Shown here in pieces: positions 16,543 through 23,819 of a stretch of DNA of 64,000 nt (positions are counted from its first letter, which is position 1; every line of letters starts with the position of its first letter). The position numbers were made by a program, and so were the translations under genes. The notes below the pieces were generated by a model. It saw nothing but the letters and a program-made list of their open reading frames with translations. It had not been told where the DNA came from and searched no databases. Origin of the DNA: Hymenobacter sp. BT18 (GTDB taxonomy: Bacteria > Bacteroidota > Bacteroidia > Cytophagales > Hymenobacteraceae). The stretch covers positions 4,504,001 through 4,568,000 of the forward strand of contig NZ_CP050954.1 in the NCBI RefSeq assembly GCF_012273015.1, given 5' to 3'.

Positions 16543-17813
16543 AGCTACTGCTGGCCCTTGGGCTGAACCTTGCGCTGCTGGTATGGCTCAGCGGCTGGCT
16601 CCGTCAGCAAGCCAAAAGCCCGGCGGGTGCCTGGCTCTGGCCCACTCTTCTGCTGAAGCTGCTGGCAACCCTTGCGTCCGTGCTAGCCTTGTCGGCGGAT
16701 GCGGCGTACTTTCAGCTGTGGGCGGGGCGCATGAACGAGCAAGCCTGGGCCAACCCACTAGCCTGGTTCCGGATGTTGCCTACCGATGCTTTTCACTTCG
16801 GTCCGCACCACCTGGTTTTTCACGGTCTCTCCAATACGCTGTTTCTGATAAAAGTCCTGTCAGGGCTGAATTTCGCCTCGGGGGGCCTTGTCTGGCTGAA
16901 TGCGGGCTACCTCTCCCTTTTTCATTTTGTGGGCAGCTGGCGTTTGGTGCAAGCCCTGAGCCGGGCATTTCCCGGCACGCCCCCCGCCGCGCCAGTGGCG
17001 GCGCTGCTGCTATGGCCCAGCTGCGTCTACTGGACGTCGGGCCTCACCAAAGAAAGCCTACTGGTGGGCAGTGCGGCCTGGCTGACGGCCCTGGTGGTCG
17101 AGGAGCTCTACCCCCCTGCACCTGCCGGCCGCAAAAGTCGGCTACTAGCGGCGCTTGGTTTGGCCATTCTGGTATTTAAAATGCGCTTTTTCTTTGCTGT
17201 CTTCCTGCTTACGGGCTTAGGCACGGCAGTCGGCATTCGGGTGGGCCAGCACCTGGGCTTTTTGCGCCGCCGCTGGGCGCAGATGCTGGTACTGGCGGCC
17301 GTGGTAGGCGTAGGCAGCACCCTGGCTGGGGAGGTACTCCCGGCCTTTCGAGCCAACAAGTTTACCAGCCAGCTAATGCGCAACTACTCAGAGCTGGAAG
17401 CCGAATCCCGGGGGCGGCCCCACCTGGAGTACCCGCAGCTGAAGCCCACCCAAGCCAGCGTCGCGCAGCATGCGCCTGTGGCAGTCCTGAATTCGTTGAC
17501 GCGCCCCTGGCTGGGGGAAAGCCGCCATTGGAAGTACCTGGCGGCCGGGCTGGAAAACCTGTTGTTGCTGGGGTTGCTGCTTACGGCTCTGGTAGCCGTG
17601 GCCCGCGGCCGGGCGGGCCAGCTGCCATTCACCCTGGTTATGGTGCTGCTGTTCTACTGCGTGGTCGTGGCCGTGCTCATTGGGCTGACCACGCCCAACC
17701 TGGGCACGCTGAACCGGTACCGCACCGCGTTTCTGCCGTTTCTGCTGCTGCTGCTGCTGCAAAACGACTACGCCGCCGCGTGGCTCCGGCGGCTTTCCTG
17801 GCCCAGACGATAG
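16539..17813 (+). CDS. Polytopic membrane protein, unknown
   Basis: This protein of about 424 residues has around 9-10 hydrophobic segments. It includes a conserved-looking MLPTDAFHFGPHHLVFHGLSN region and WTSGLTKESLLVGSAAW, which resembles motifs in exopolysaccharide/O-antigen membrane proteins of Bacteroidota. I cannot name a family. Two TTG codons compete as the start. The one at 16539 overlaps the DUF2851 stop by three bases (TTGA), like the ATGA couplings elsewhere in this window, and leads straight into the first helix. The one at 16494 would add 15 residues. No ATG is suitable. Confidence 0.7.
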   Translation: MKLLLALGLNLALLVWLSGWLRQQAKSPAGAWLWPTLLLKLLATLASVLALSADAAYFQLWAGRMNEQAWANPLAWFRMLPTDAFHFGPHHLVFHGLSNTLFLIKVLSGLNFASGGLVWLNAGYLSLFHFVGSWRLVQALSRAFPGTPPAAPVAALLLWPSCVYWTSGLTKESLLVGSAAWLTALVVEELYPPAPAGRKSRLLAALGLAILVFKMRFFFAVFLLTGLGTAVGIRVGQHLGFLRRRWAQMLVLAAVVGVGSTLAGEVLPAFRANKFTSQLMRNYSELEAESRGRPHLEYPQLKPTQASVAQHAPVAVLNSLTRPWLGESRHWKYLAAGLENLLLLGLLLTALVAVARGRAGQLPFTLVMVLLFYCVVVAVLIGLTTPNLGTLNRYRTAFLPFLLLLLLQNDYAAAWLRRLSWPRR

Positions 17814-17841
17814 GGCGCTTGGCCGCCCTGCGAAAGGCACG

Positions 17842-17849
17842 TATCTTTG
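17842..17849 (+). promoter_or_regulatory. Probable -7 box (TATCTTTG) of the NeuD-like gene
   Basis: TATCTTTG matches TAnnTTTG and ends 42 bases before the ATG at 17892, giving a predicted leader of about 36-38 bases. This also argues against the longer in-frame start at 17847, which would overlap the box. Confidence 0.5.
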
Positions 17850-17891
17850 CGGTTTAGAAACCTGGCGGCAACTGCCGCTGTTTGCCTGCGC

Positions 17892-18524
17892 ATGGAAAAT
17901 CCTGTTATTATTCTTGGTGCCCAAACCATCGGCACGGCTGCCCTCGATGCTTTTCTCAGCAACGATGTGGTGGTATACTGCCTGCTCGACGACGATAAAG
18001 CCCTGCAGAATACGGAACTCAATAACGTGCCCATTATGGGCAATACCGACGACGCGCAGCTGCTGAAGCTGCTCGGCAAGAAGTGTGAGGTATTCGTGGC
18101 CACCGACGACACCGCCAGCCGCCGCAGCCTCACCAACATGTTGCACGAAGAGTACACGGTAGCGCCGGTCAATGCCATTCACGCCCGCGCCAGCGTATCG
18201 GAGCACGCCTGGCTGGGCCACGGCATTCTGGTAGGTGCCAACGCCGTGGTGGCCAGCACAGCCAAGGTGGAAAACGGCGTTATCATCGGCCCCAATGCCA
18301 TAGTAGAGGCCAAGGTACAGGTAGGCGAGTATGCCCAGCTGGGCTCGGGCGCCATCCTGAATGCGGGGGTAGAAGTAGGGTCTCAGGCCTTTATCGGCTC
18401 CGGGGCAGTGGTGGTAGCCGGGGTGAAAATAGGGGCAAAGGCCCGGGTAGGAGCCGGCTCGGTGGTAGTAGCCGACGTAGCGGCTGGCCAGACGGTATTT
18501 GGCAACCCCGCCCAGAAGGTTTAA
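17892..18524 (+). CDS. NeuD/PglD-like left-handed beta-helix acyltransferase
   Basis: This 210-residue sugar O- or N-acyltransferase of the NeuD/PglB/VioB type probably acetylates a nucleotide-linked sugar. An N-terminal Rossmann-like domain (PVIILGAQTIGTAAL, about 4-18, with CLLDDD) is followed by hexapeptide repeats (about 95-195; NAVVAST, GPNAIVE, GAGSVV), which form the trimeric left-handed helix. The acceptor-site His is plausible in SVSEHAWLGHG. The start is placed at ATG 17892, because the 15 upstream codons cover the promoter. No surface-polysaccharide cluster surrounds it, so its substrate is unknown. Confidence 0.8.
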   Translation: MENPVIILGAQTIGTAALDAFLSNDVVVYCLLDDDKALQNTELNNVPIMGNTDDAQLLKLLGKKCEVFVATDDTASRRSLTNMLHEEYTVAPVNAIHARASVSEHAWLGHGILVGANAVVASTAKVENGVIIGPNAIVEAKVQVGEYAQLGSGAILNAGVEVGSQAFIGSGAVVVAGVKIGAKARVGAGSVVVADVAAGQTVFGNPAQKV

Positions 18525-18528
18525 TTAC

Positions 18529-18597
18529 AAGTTGGGAGATAGGAGTGAAGAATTGCTGACTAACATTCCTCCTTCCTAACTTCTCATTCCTCATTGC
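18529..18597. repeat. Word-repeat palindrome (CATTCCT words) before trhO
   Basis: The left arm (18529-18556) carries 7-bp words AGTTGGG, AGATAGG, AGTGAAG and AATTGCT. The right arm (18564-18597) carries CATTCCT, CCTTCCT, AACTTCT, CATTCCT and CATTGCA in register. The arms are inverted but only loosely complementary. The element fills nearly all of the 76-base gap between the NeuD-like gene and trhO. Confidence 0.65.
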
Positions 18598-18600
18598 ATA

Positions 18601-19557
18601 ATGGACTACCGCGTTCTGCTTTATTACTGCTACACGCCCATCGAAAACCCGGAACTGTTCCGGGAGGAGCACCATCGTCTCTGTCTGGGCCTGAACCTGC
18701 TCGGGCGCATTATTGTGGCACCAGAAGGCCTCAACGGCACGGTGTCGGGCCGCACGGCCGATTGCGAAGCGTATATGCAGGTCGTGAAGGCCGACCCGCG
18801 CTTTGCCGCGCTGGAGTTTAAAGTAGAGGAAGCCCCGGCCCATACCTTTCAGAAGCTGCACGTGCGGGTGAAGCCCGAAATCGTGCATGTAGGCCTGCCC
18901 CACATCAAGCCCTACGAGCGCACCGGCGTGCATTTGTCGCCTACCGAGTTTCGCGACCTGAAAGACCAGGACGACGTGGTGATTCTGGATGTGCGCTCCG
19001 ACTACGAGCACCAGCTCGGGCGCTTTAAAAACGCCCTGACGCTCGACATCGAAAACTTCCGTGAGTTTCCTGAGAAGGTGCAGGAGCTGGAGCAGTACAA
19101 GGACAAAAAGATCCTGACGTACTGCACTGGCGGCATCAAGTGCGAAAAGGCTTCAGCGTTTTTGCTGGAACAGGGCTTCGAAAACGTGTACCAGCTGCAC
19201 GGCGGCATTATCAAGTATGGTCTTGAGGCCGGCGGGGAAGATTTTGAGGGCAAGTGCTACGTGTTTGATGGCCGCGTGGCCGTGGATGTAAACAGCGTAA
19301 ACCCAACCCTGATTTCCACCTGCCACCACTGCCATACGCCCTCGGCGCGCATGATCAACTGCGCCAACCCGCATTGCAACCTGCACGTGGCCATGTGCGA
19401 GGCCTGCGGCGAGCAGCTTGATGGGGCCTGTTCTACCGCGTGCCAAGAGCACCCGGCCAAACGACCCTACGATGGCACGGGTGCCTATCCCAAAGTCAGC
19501 AACAACTACAACCCCGAACAGGGCTTACTCTCGTATCGGGCTCCCAGCCTGAAATAG
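18601..19557 (+). CDS. trhO: Oxygen-dependent tRNA uridine(34) hydroxylase (rhodanese domain)
   Basis: This 318-residue member of the TrhO/YceA family makes 5-hydroxyuridine at the wobble position of tRNA using molecular oxygen. The N-terminal acylphosphatase-like domain (about 1-95) precedes a rhodanese domain with DVRSDYEHQLGRF and the active-site loop TYCTGGIKCEKAS (Cys at about 175). A C-terminal cysteine-rich segment holds several CxxC pairs (CHHC, CEAC), typical of the family. The ATG directly follows the word-repeat palindrome. It ends before a clear terminator, so it is monocistronic. Confidence 0.93.
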   Translation: MDYRVLLYYCYTPIENPELFREEHHRLCLGLNLLGRIIVAPEGLNGTVSGRTADCEAYMQVVKADPRFAALEFKVEEAPAHTFQKLHVRVKPEIVHVGLPHIKPYERTGVHLSPTEFRDLKDQDDVVILDVRSDYEHQLGRFKNALTLDIENFREFPEKVQELEQYKDKKILTYCTGGIKCEKASAFLLEQGFENVYQLHGGIIKYGLEAGGEDFEGKCYVFDGRVAVDVNSVNPTLISTCHHCHTPSARMINCANPHCNLHVAMCEACGEQLDGACSTACQEHPAKRPYDGTGAYPKVSNNYNPEQGLLSYRAPSLK

Positions 19558-19586
19558 GGCAGCCTCTACCTGCCTTGCTTTTCCTG

Positions 19587-19617
19587 ATGGCCCGGCTGCT
19601 GCCGGGCCATTATTTTT
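19587..19617 (+). terminator. Intrinsic terminator after trhO
   Basis: A perfect 10-bp stem, ATGGCCCGGC (19587-19596) with GCCGGGCCAT (19601-19610), a 4-base loop, and a following TATTTTTT run. It lies 30 bases after the trhO stop. Confidence 0.9.
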
Positions 19618-19721
19618 TGGCACTGGCATTCAGTTGCTAGAGCGAAAGAATTACGCACATTTTGGCCACTTGCTGCGTAATACGTAACTCGAATGTTTCC
19701 CCACTTTTTCCCGCCCTCCCC

Positions 19722-20594
19722 ATGCCTATTCCCGAATCGGAGCTGATTTTGAACCGCGACGGCAGCGTGTACCATCTCAACCTGGTGCCCGACCATATTT
19801 CCGATACCATTATCACCGTGGGCGACCCGGACCGCGTACCCCTGATCAGCCAGCACTTCGACTCCATTGAAACCCAGATCCACAAGCGCGAATTCGTCAC
19901 GCACGTAGGCTACTACCAGGGCAAGCGCCTGACCGTCATCAGTACGGGCATGGGCACCGACAACATCGACATTTTGCTTAACGAGCTGGATGCCCTGGTA
20001 AACATCGACTTTGTGACCCGGGAGGCCCGGCCCCTGGAAGAGCGAATTTCCTTGCGCATTGTGCGCGTGGGCACCAGCGGCGCCCTGCAGCCCGACATTC
20101 CCATCGGCTCCCACTTGGTGACGGAACACGGCGTAGGCCTCGACTCGCTGATGCAGTTTTACCCGCTGGTGGAAACCGGTCTGGAAGTGGAAGTAGCCAC
20201 CGGCGTACAGCAGGCCCTGCAGCTGCCTTACCGGCCTTACTGCGTACGCGGCTCCGATTTGCTGCGTGAGCAGCTGGGCGCGGGCATGGTTGTGGGCAAT
20301 ACGCTCACCTGCCCCGGCTTTTACGGCCCCCAGGGCCGGGTGCTGCGCCTGGATCTGCGCCTGCCCGACCTGATTCAGCAGTTTCAGCAATTTCGCTACC
20401 ACAGCGCCGAGGGGGAGTTCCGCCTCACCAACTTCGAGATGGAAACGGCCGGCTACTATGCCCTGGGCCGGATGCTGGGCCACGAGGTAGTCTCGCTCAA
20501 TGCCATTGTGGCTAACCGCGCCACGGGCGAGTTTGCCACCAATGCCGACGACGTAGTAAACGATCTGATCCAGAAAACCCTGGACCGTATCTAG
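19722..20594 (+). CDS. Nucleoside phosphorylase (uridine phosphorylase-like)
   Basis: This 290-residue PNP/UDP-phosphorylase family enzyme cleaves nucleosides with phosphate in salvage. Family motifs are ITVGDPDRVPLI (phosphate-binding GD.DR, about 27-38), STGMGTDNIDILLNEL, RVGTSGALQPDIPIGS, and the C-terminal nucleoside-binding FEMETAGYYAL (about 245-255). Length is slightly above classical uridine phosphorylases (about 250), which is common for the Bacteroidota branch. The start was set at MPIPESELIL; the 20 codons upstream read through a promoter-like region. Monocistronic, bounded by terminators. Base preference is inferred, probably uridine. Confidence 0.85.
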   Translation: MPIPESELILNRDGSVYHLNLVPDHISDTIITVGDPDRVPLISQHFDSIETQIHKREFVTHVGYYQGKRLTVISTGMGTDNIDILLNELDALVNIDFVTREARPLEERISLRIVRVGTSGALQPDIPIGSHLVTEHGVGLDSLMQFYPLVETGLEVEVATGVQQALQLPYRPYCVRGSDLLREQLGAGMVVGNTLTCPGFYGPQGRVLRLDLRLPDLIQQFQQFRYHSAEGEFRLTNFEMETAGYYALGRMLGHEVVSLNAIVANRATGEFATNADDVVNDLIQKTLDRI

Positions 20595-20610
20595 AGCTAA
20601 CCGATTACCA

Positions 20611-20656
20611 AACGGCAAAGCGGCCTCAACCACGTGGTTGAGGCCGCTTTGCCGTT
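20611..20656. terminator. 46-bp perfect palindrome, terminator of the nucleoside phosphorylase
   Basis: Two 23-base arms meet without a loop (…AACCAC/GTGGTT…), so the DNA is perfectly self-complementary over 46 bases from AACGGC to GCCGTT. It is followed by TATTG, with only a weak T-run. It begins 16 bases after the phosphorylase stop codon and could work in both directions. Confidence 0.8.
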
Positions 20657-20711
20657 TATTGCAGCATGGCCACCTGACCAGCAGAGTGGCAACTAAACTG
20701 CCGAACCACGC

Positions 20712-20745
20712 AAAAAAGCGGCTCCCGGAAGACCAGGAGCCGCTT
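20712..20745 (-). terminator. Intrinsic terminator of the 99-residue gene
   Basis: Read on the minus strand, the stem AAGCGGCTCC/GGAGCCGCTT (20716-20745) is followed by TTTTTT. It lies 34 bases after the stop of the small minus-strand gene. Confidence 0.85.
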
Positions 20746-20779
20746 CTGCGTGCTGACATCGACTTGTCGTAGGAGAGCA

Positions 20780-21079
20780 TTAAAGGAAGTCGATGCCCAG
20801 CACGCTACGCATGGGCAGGAAAGCCCCCGATTTTAGGGTAATGTATTCGGCGTCGTTGGCCCACACTGTGGTTTGGACCCGCTTGGTTTCCCCATCGGCC
20901 GTCTTGAAGTAGATATCTACTTTACCATGATAGCCGTTGCCAAGCGTAGTTGCGCGCTCCGCCGAGTAGCGGCGCAGGTTACGGGCATCGGGCGTAGCCA
21001 GGACATCGGAAACCGGGAAGTGCAACTGTTGAACAACTTCCTTGGAAATGATTTCTGGGTATTGTGCAAAATGTGTCAT
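20780..21079 (-). CDS. Hypothetical protein, 99 residues
   Basis: I do not recognise a family. The protein is small and soluble, without signal peptide or membrane helix. It contains LHFPVSDVLATPDARNLRRYSAERATTLGNGYHGKVDIYF followed by a strand-rich part ending in MRSVLGIDFL. The start MTHFAQYPE (ATG 21079-21077) is preferred over an in-frame ATG 22 codons upstream, which lies in the AT-rich spacer. A strong dedicated terminator and sustained codon bias support a real, expressed gene. The alternation of charged and hydrophobic residues suggests a small beta-fold, but no function can be given. Confidence 0.75.
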   Translation of the reverse strand: MTHFAQYPEIISKEVVQQLHFPVSDVLATPDARNLRRYSAERATTLGNGYHGKVDIYFKTADGETKRVQTTVWANDAEYITLKSGAFLPMRSVLGIDFL

Positions 21080-21270
21080 GGTGGGATGTTTGGGCGGTTT
21101 AGGTTTTAGTGCTAGTAAACTAGTTATTTGAAAACAATAAATCAAGTAGTATGTCGTAAAAAATCATATTTAACGATAGTGAATATTCGCTACGGTAATC
21201 ATTTGGTAGTGCTATTGTCTCATTTTGATGTTGCATCGGCTTTTCCTGTTCTTATCCGACTGGTAAGGCA

Positions 21271-21317
21271 AAAGAATACCCCTGCCTACTACCAGATCAG
21301 GTAGCAGGGCAGGGGTA
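21271..21317 (-). terminator. Intrinsic terminator of the LuxC-type reductase gene
   Basis: The inverted repeat TACCCCTGCC...ACC (21277-21293) pairs with GGT...GGCAGGGGTA (21300-21317) with one bulged base. On the minus strand it is followed by TTCTTTT. It lies 20 bases past the reductase stop codon. The rest of the 21080-21337 spacer is AT-rich without an open frame. Confidence 0.8.
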
Positions 21318-21337
21318 CGGCCTAGAAAGATGCAGCG

Positions 21338-22348
21338 CTACAGGGCAGCCAGAAATGCCATGGTGTCTACCCCATCGGCGTAATCATCAACTGCCGGGTA
21401 CTGAGCCCGACCCAGCGGAAAGCTGCCCGGATACAGTGCCCCCGCCGAAACAAGGCACTGCGTCCGTTCGGCAATATCGGTGAGCTTGTCGGCTAGGTCT
21501 ACCTCGTGCTGGTAGGTGACGTAGTGCAGCACGGAAATAGGCGAAACCAGCTGGGGGCTTTCCGTGAGCAGCAGAAACCCACTATCGTAGTGCGGGACCT
21601 GGTTCACCAGCATAATGCTCTTATTGTAGTCGTAGTTATTTTGGTATTTGTGATGGTCAGCCACGCGGTGCCAGGGCTGCAGGGCATCGAGCAGGTCGGG
21701 GAAATGGTAGCCCTCGGGCACGTACAGGGAGCTGACGTTGCGGCAGCCCAGGCCATAGTAGCGGAAAATATCTTCGCCCAGCAGACCTAGCTCGTGCGCC
21801 GTTTCCCGGCCCGTAAGCACCGCCAGGGAGCTGCGGTTGCGCCGGATAATGTTGGGTTTCTTGCCGAAATAAAACTCGAAGTAGCGTGCCGTATTGTCGG
21901 AGCCCGTGGCAATAAAGGCGTCGGCGGCATTTAGGCGCTCTACCAGCTGGATGCGTTCTTCAAAGCGCGGCTCCAGCTGCGTCAGCTCCTGCAGCAGCCA
22001 GCGCATAAGGACGGTGTCATCGGCGCTGAGCTTGGCCAGCAGGGTGTGCCCGCTCAGCAACACGCACAAGGTGTCATGAAAACCCACCAGGGGAATGTTG
22101 CCGGCCATCACGACGCCCACCTGGCGCGGGGTCTCAGGCTCGGGGCGGTAGCGTCCGGCCCAGGTACGGAGTGTTTCTTCCTGGAGCATCTGCGCCACGC
22201 CCTTGAAGGCCGACGTGATGTTGGGCTGATCAAACCACGCATTCTGGTTGCGGGCCCGGGCTGCCAGAGAGGCCAGTTCATCGTCGGTAAGCTGCTGCAG
22301 GCGCTGGCCCAGGGCGACAAAAGCGGCAAGACGTTCGGCGTGATTCAT
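21338..22348 (-). CDS. Acyl-CoA reductase, LuxC family
   Basis: This 336-residue protein resembles LuxC-type acyl-CoA/acyl-protein reductases, which form fatty aldehydes through a Cys thioester. Visible motifs are VGVVMAGNIPLVGFHD (about 79-94), AFIATGSDNTARYFEFYFG (nucleotide-binding, about 145-163), and YYGLGCRNVSSLYVP with the presumed catalytic Cys at about 213. No LuxD or LuxE homolog is nearby. The gene is divergent from a 2[4Fe-4S] ferredoxin gene, a pairing I recall from other Bacteroidota. The start is the ATG at 22348 (MNHAERLAAF), not the one 12 codons upstream. The native substrate in this lineage is unknown. Confidence 0.85.
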   Translation of the reverse strand: MNHAERLAAFVALGQRLQQLTDDELASLAARARNQNAWFDQPNITSAFKGVAQMLQEETLRTWAGRYRPEPETPRQVGVVMAGNIPLVGFHDTLCVLLSGHTLLAKLSADDTVLMRWLLQELTQLEPRFEERIQLVERLNAADAFIATGSDNTARYFEFYFGKKPNIIRRNRSSLAVLTGRETAHELGLLGEDIFRYYGLGCRNVSSLYVPEGYHFPDLLDALQPWHRVADHHKYQNNYDYNKSIMLVNQVPHYDSGFLLLTESPQLVSPISVLHYVTYQHEVDLADKLTDIAERTQCLVSAGALYPGSFPLGRAQYPAVDDYADGVDTMAFLAAL

Positions 22349-22412
22349 AAAGGAAGGGAAGAGGAGAAACGGACTATTCAGCAAAAAACTCGCAAGAGTA
22401 CGGGTTAGTTTC

Positions 22413-22420
22413 TACTTTTG
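22413..22420 (+). promoter_or_regulatory. Probable -7 box (TACTTTTG) of the ferredoxin gene
   Basis: TACTTTTG matches TAnnTTTG in the 149-base divergent spacer between the LuxC-type gene and the ferredoxin gene. It ends 77 bases before the ferredoxin ATG. Confidence 0.45.
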
Positions 22421-22497
22421 CCCGGTTAGGTTGTAGGTAGCAAGCATCTATTGCCCCGCAATCTACGTTTACGCGTACCAAAAAAGGAGATACGGCT

Positions 22498-22848
22498 ATG
22501 GCCATCATGATAACCGACGAGTGCATCAACTGTGGTGCCTGCGAACCGGAATGCCCAAATACTGCCATCTACGAGGGAGGAGCTAACTGGCGCTGGGCTG
22601 ATGGCACGGCCCTGAAGGAAGTGACTGTGGACGGCGGGCAAACCGTAGCGGGCACCAGCCCACAAACGCCCGTTTCCGACGAGTACTACTACATCGTGTC
22701 GGACAAGTGCACGGAGTGCGTGGGCTTCCACGAGGAGCCCCAGTGTGCTGCCGTCTGCCCCGTAGACTGCTGCGTGGACGACCCCGACTACCGCGAGTCG
22801 CAGGATCAGCTGCTTAAGAAAAAAGAGTGGCTGCACGCCGAAGCCTAG
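22498..22848 (+). CDS. 4Fe-4S dicluster ferredoxin
   Basis: This 116-residue ferredoxin of the Allochromatium type carries low-potential electrons. Cluster I ligands are Cys9, Cys12, Cys15 and Cys19 (CINCGACEPEC). Cluster II uses the diagnostic longer CxxC-x8-CxxxC spacing (Cys71, Cys74, Cys83, Cys87), followed by a Lys-rich C-terminal helix. An insertion of about 30 residues between the clusters (ANWRWADGTALKEVTV) is typical of the Bacteroidota version. It is divergent from the LuxC-type reductase, which it could supply with electrons; this is inference only. A bidirectional terminator separates it from convergent aat. Confidence 0.95.
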   Translation: MAIMITDECINCGACEPECPNTAIYEGGANWRWADGTALKEVTVDGGQTVAGTSPQTPVSDEYYYIVSDKCTECVGFHEEPQCAAVCPVDCCVDDPDYRESQDQLLKKKEWLHAEA

Positions 22849-22879
22849 GCGGCTGAACGGTTTTTCCGGGAGAAATTAC

Positions 22880-22909
22880 CCATAAGCCCTGCTACGGCAG
22901 GGCTTATGG
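22880..22909. terminator. Bidirectional terminator between ferredoxin gene and aat
   Basis: A perfect 13-bp stem, CCATAAGCCCTGC (22880-22892) with GCAGGGCTTATGG (22897-22909), has a 4-base loop. It overlaps the end of aat: the TAA stop (22904-22906, minus strand) lies in the right arm. It serves two convergent genes. Confidence 0.85.
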
Positions 22910-23599
22910 CGTTATAGCGGGCCGCAGTTCCGGTCCGAAACGCAGCTCGCGCCCGGCTGCTTGCTCTAGCTGTAACAACCGCAGAAACTCGCGGCGGCTT
23001 ACCTCCTCGGCTCCCAAGGCGGCCAGGTGGGGCGTGAGCTGCTGAATGTCGAGCAACGTAGCCCCCTGCCGGCGTAGGCTCTCTATCAGGGCCAGCAAAG
23101 CCAGCTTGGAGGCATTGGGGCGGGTATGAAACATGCTCTCCCCCGCAAATACACCCCGCACGGCCACCCCGTAAACGCCGCCTACCAGCTCAGTGCCGTC
23201 CCACACCTCCACGCTGTGGGCCCGTCCCGCCCGGTGGAGGGCCACGTAGCCGCGCACCAGCTGGGGCGTAATCCAGGTGCCCGCCTGCTCGGGACGGGGC
23301 TGCTGCTGGCAGGCCCGCATCACTTGTTCAAACGCTTCGTTGAAGCTGATGCGCCAGGGACTCTGGCGCTGGGCCCGGGCCAGGGAGCGGCCCACGTGCA
23401 GGCGCTCCAGCCGCAGAATGCCGCGCCGGGGCGGACAAAACCACGGCAGCACCGGCCAGCCCTCCACCGGCCACGGAAAAATGCCCCGGCTGTAGGCAGC
23501 GGTGAGGTTTTCGACGGTCGGCTCCCCACCGAGCAGCACCAGGCCTTCCACGGAGTCGTCGGCGGCCTTATCGGGATTGGCAGGGAAGGGCAGGAGCAT
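22904..23599 (-). CDS. aat: Leucyl/phenylalanyl-tRNA--protein transferase
   Basis: This 231-residue Aat enzyme adds Leu or Phe from charged tRNA to N-terminal Arg or Lys of proteins, marking them for ClpAP-type degradation by the N-end rule. Family motifs are GLVLLGGEPTVENLTAAYSRGIFPW, PVLPWFCPPRRGIL, TWITPQLVRGYVALHRAGRAHSVEVW, and GESMFHTRPNASKLAL. The start is the ATG at 23599 (MLLPFPANP); the longer in-frame start adds a hydrophobic stretch unlike the family. A -7 box lies about 52 bases upstream. It converges on the ferredoxin gene and is divergent from valS. Confidence 0.93.
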   Translation of the reverse strand: MLLPFPANPDKAADDSVEGLVLLGGEPTVENLTAAYSRGIFPWPVEGWPVLPWFCPPRRGILRLERLHVGRSLARAQRQSPWRISFNEAFEQVMRACQQQPRPEQAGTWITPQLVRGYVALHRAGRAHSVEVWDGTELVGGVYGVAVRGVFAGESMFHTRPNASKLALLALIESLRRQGATLLDIQQLTPHLAALGAEEVSRREFLRLLQLEQAAGRELRFGPELRPAITP

Positions 23600-23650
23600 A
23601 GAAGGAAGCAAACGAAGGGTAAGTTGGGCGCTGAGAAGCCAGGCAAGAAT

Positions 23651-23658
23651 CAAAAGTA
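23651..23658 (-). promoter_or_regulatory. Probable -7 box (TACTTTTG) of aat
   Basis: The minus strand reads TACTTTTG, ending 52 bases before the aat ATG at 23599. It supports the shorter aat start, because the longer reading frame would begin inside this box. Confidence 0.45.
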
Positions 23659-23779
23659 GAGAAGCGCCGGCGCTAAACCCAGTTCGATTCCTGAGGTGCG
23701 CCCAGTGCCAGGACGGCTACTTACTAAAGGCCAGTTCGGCCGGGAACGGCCGAACATTTCCCGCCCCGCCCGAAATGCC

Positions 23780-23787
23780 TACTTTTG
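23780..23787 (+). promoter_or_regulatory. Probable -7 box (TACTTTTG) of valS
   Basis: TACTTTTG matches the -7 consensus and ends 33 bases before the valS ATG at 23820. It supports that start over longer in-frame extensions. Confidence 0.5.
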
Positions 23788-23819
23788 CGCCCGTATTCCG
23801 ACTTGAATTCCCTCCGCTG

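Noticed and set aside
23680..23720. Possible tRNA T-arm (GTTCGATTCC) upstream of valS
   Set aside because: No acceptor stem, anticodon arm or matching flanks could be built around it.
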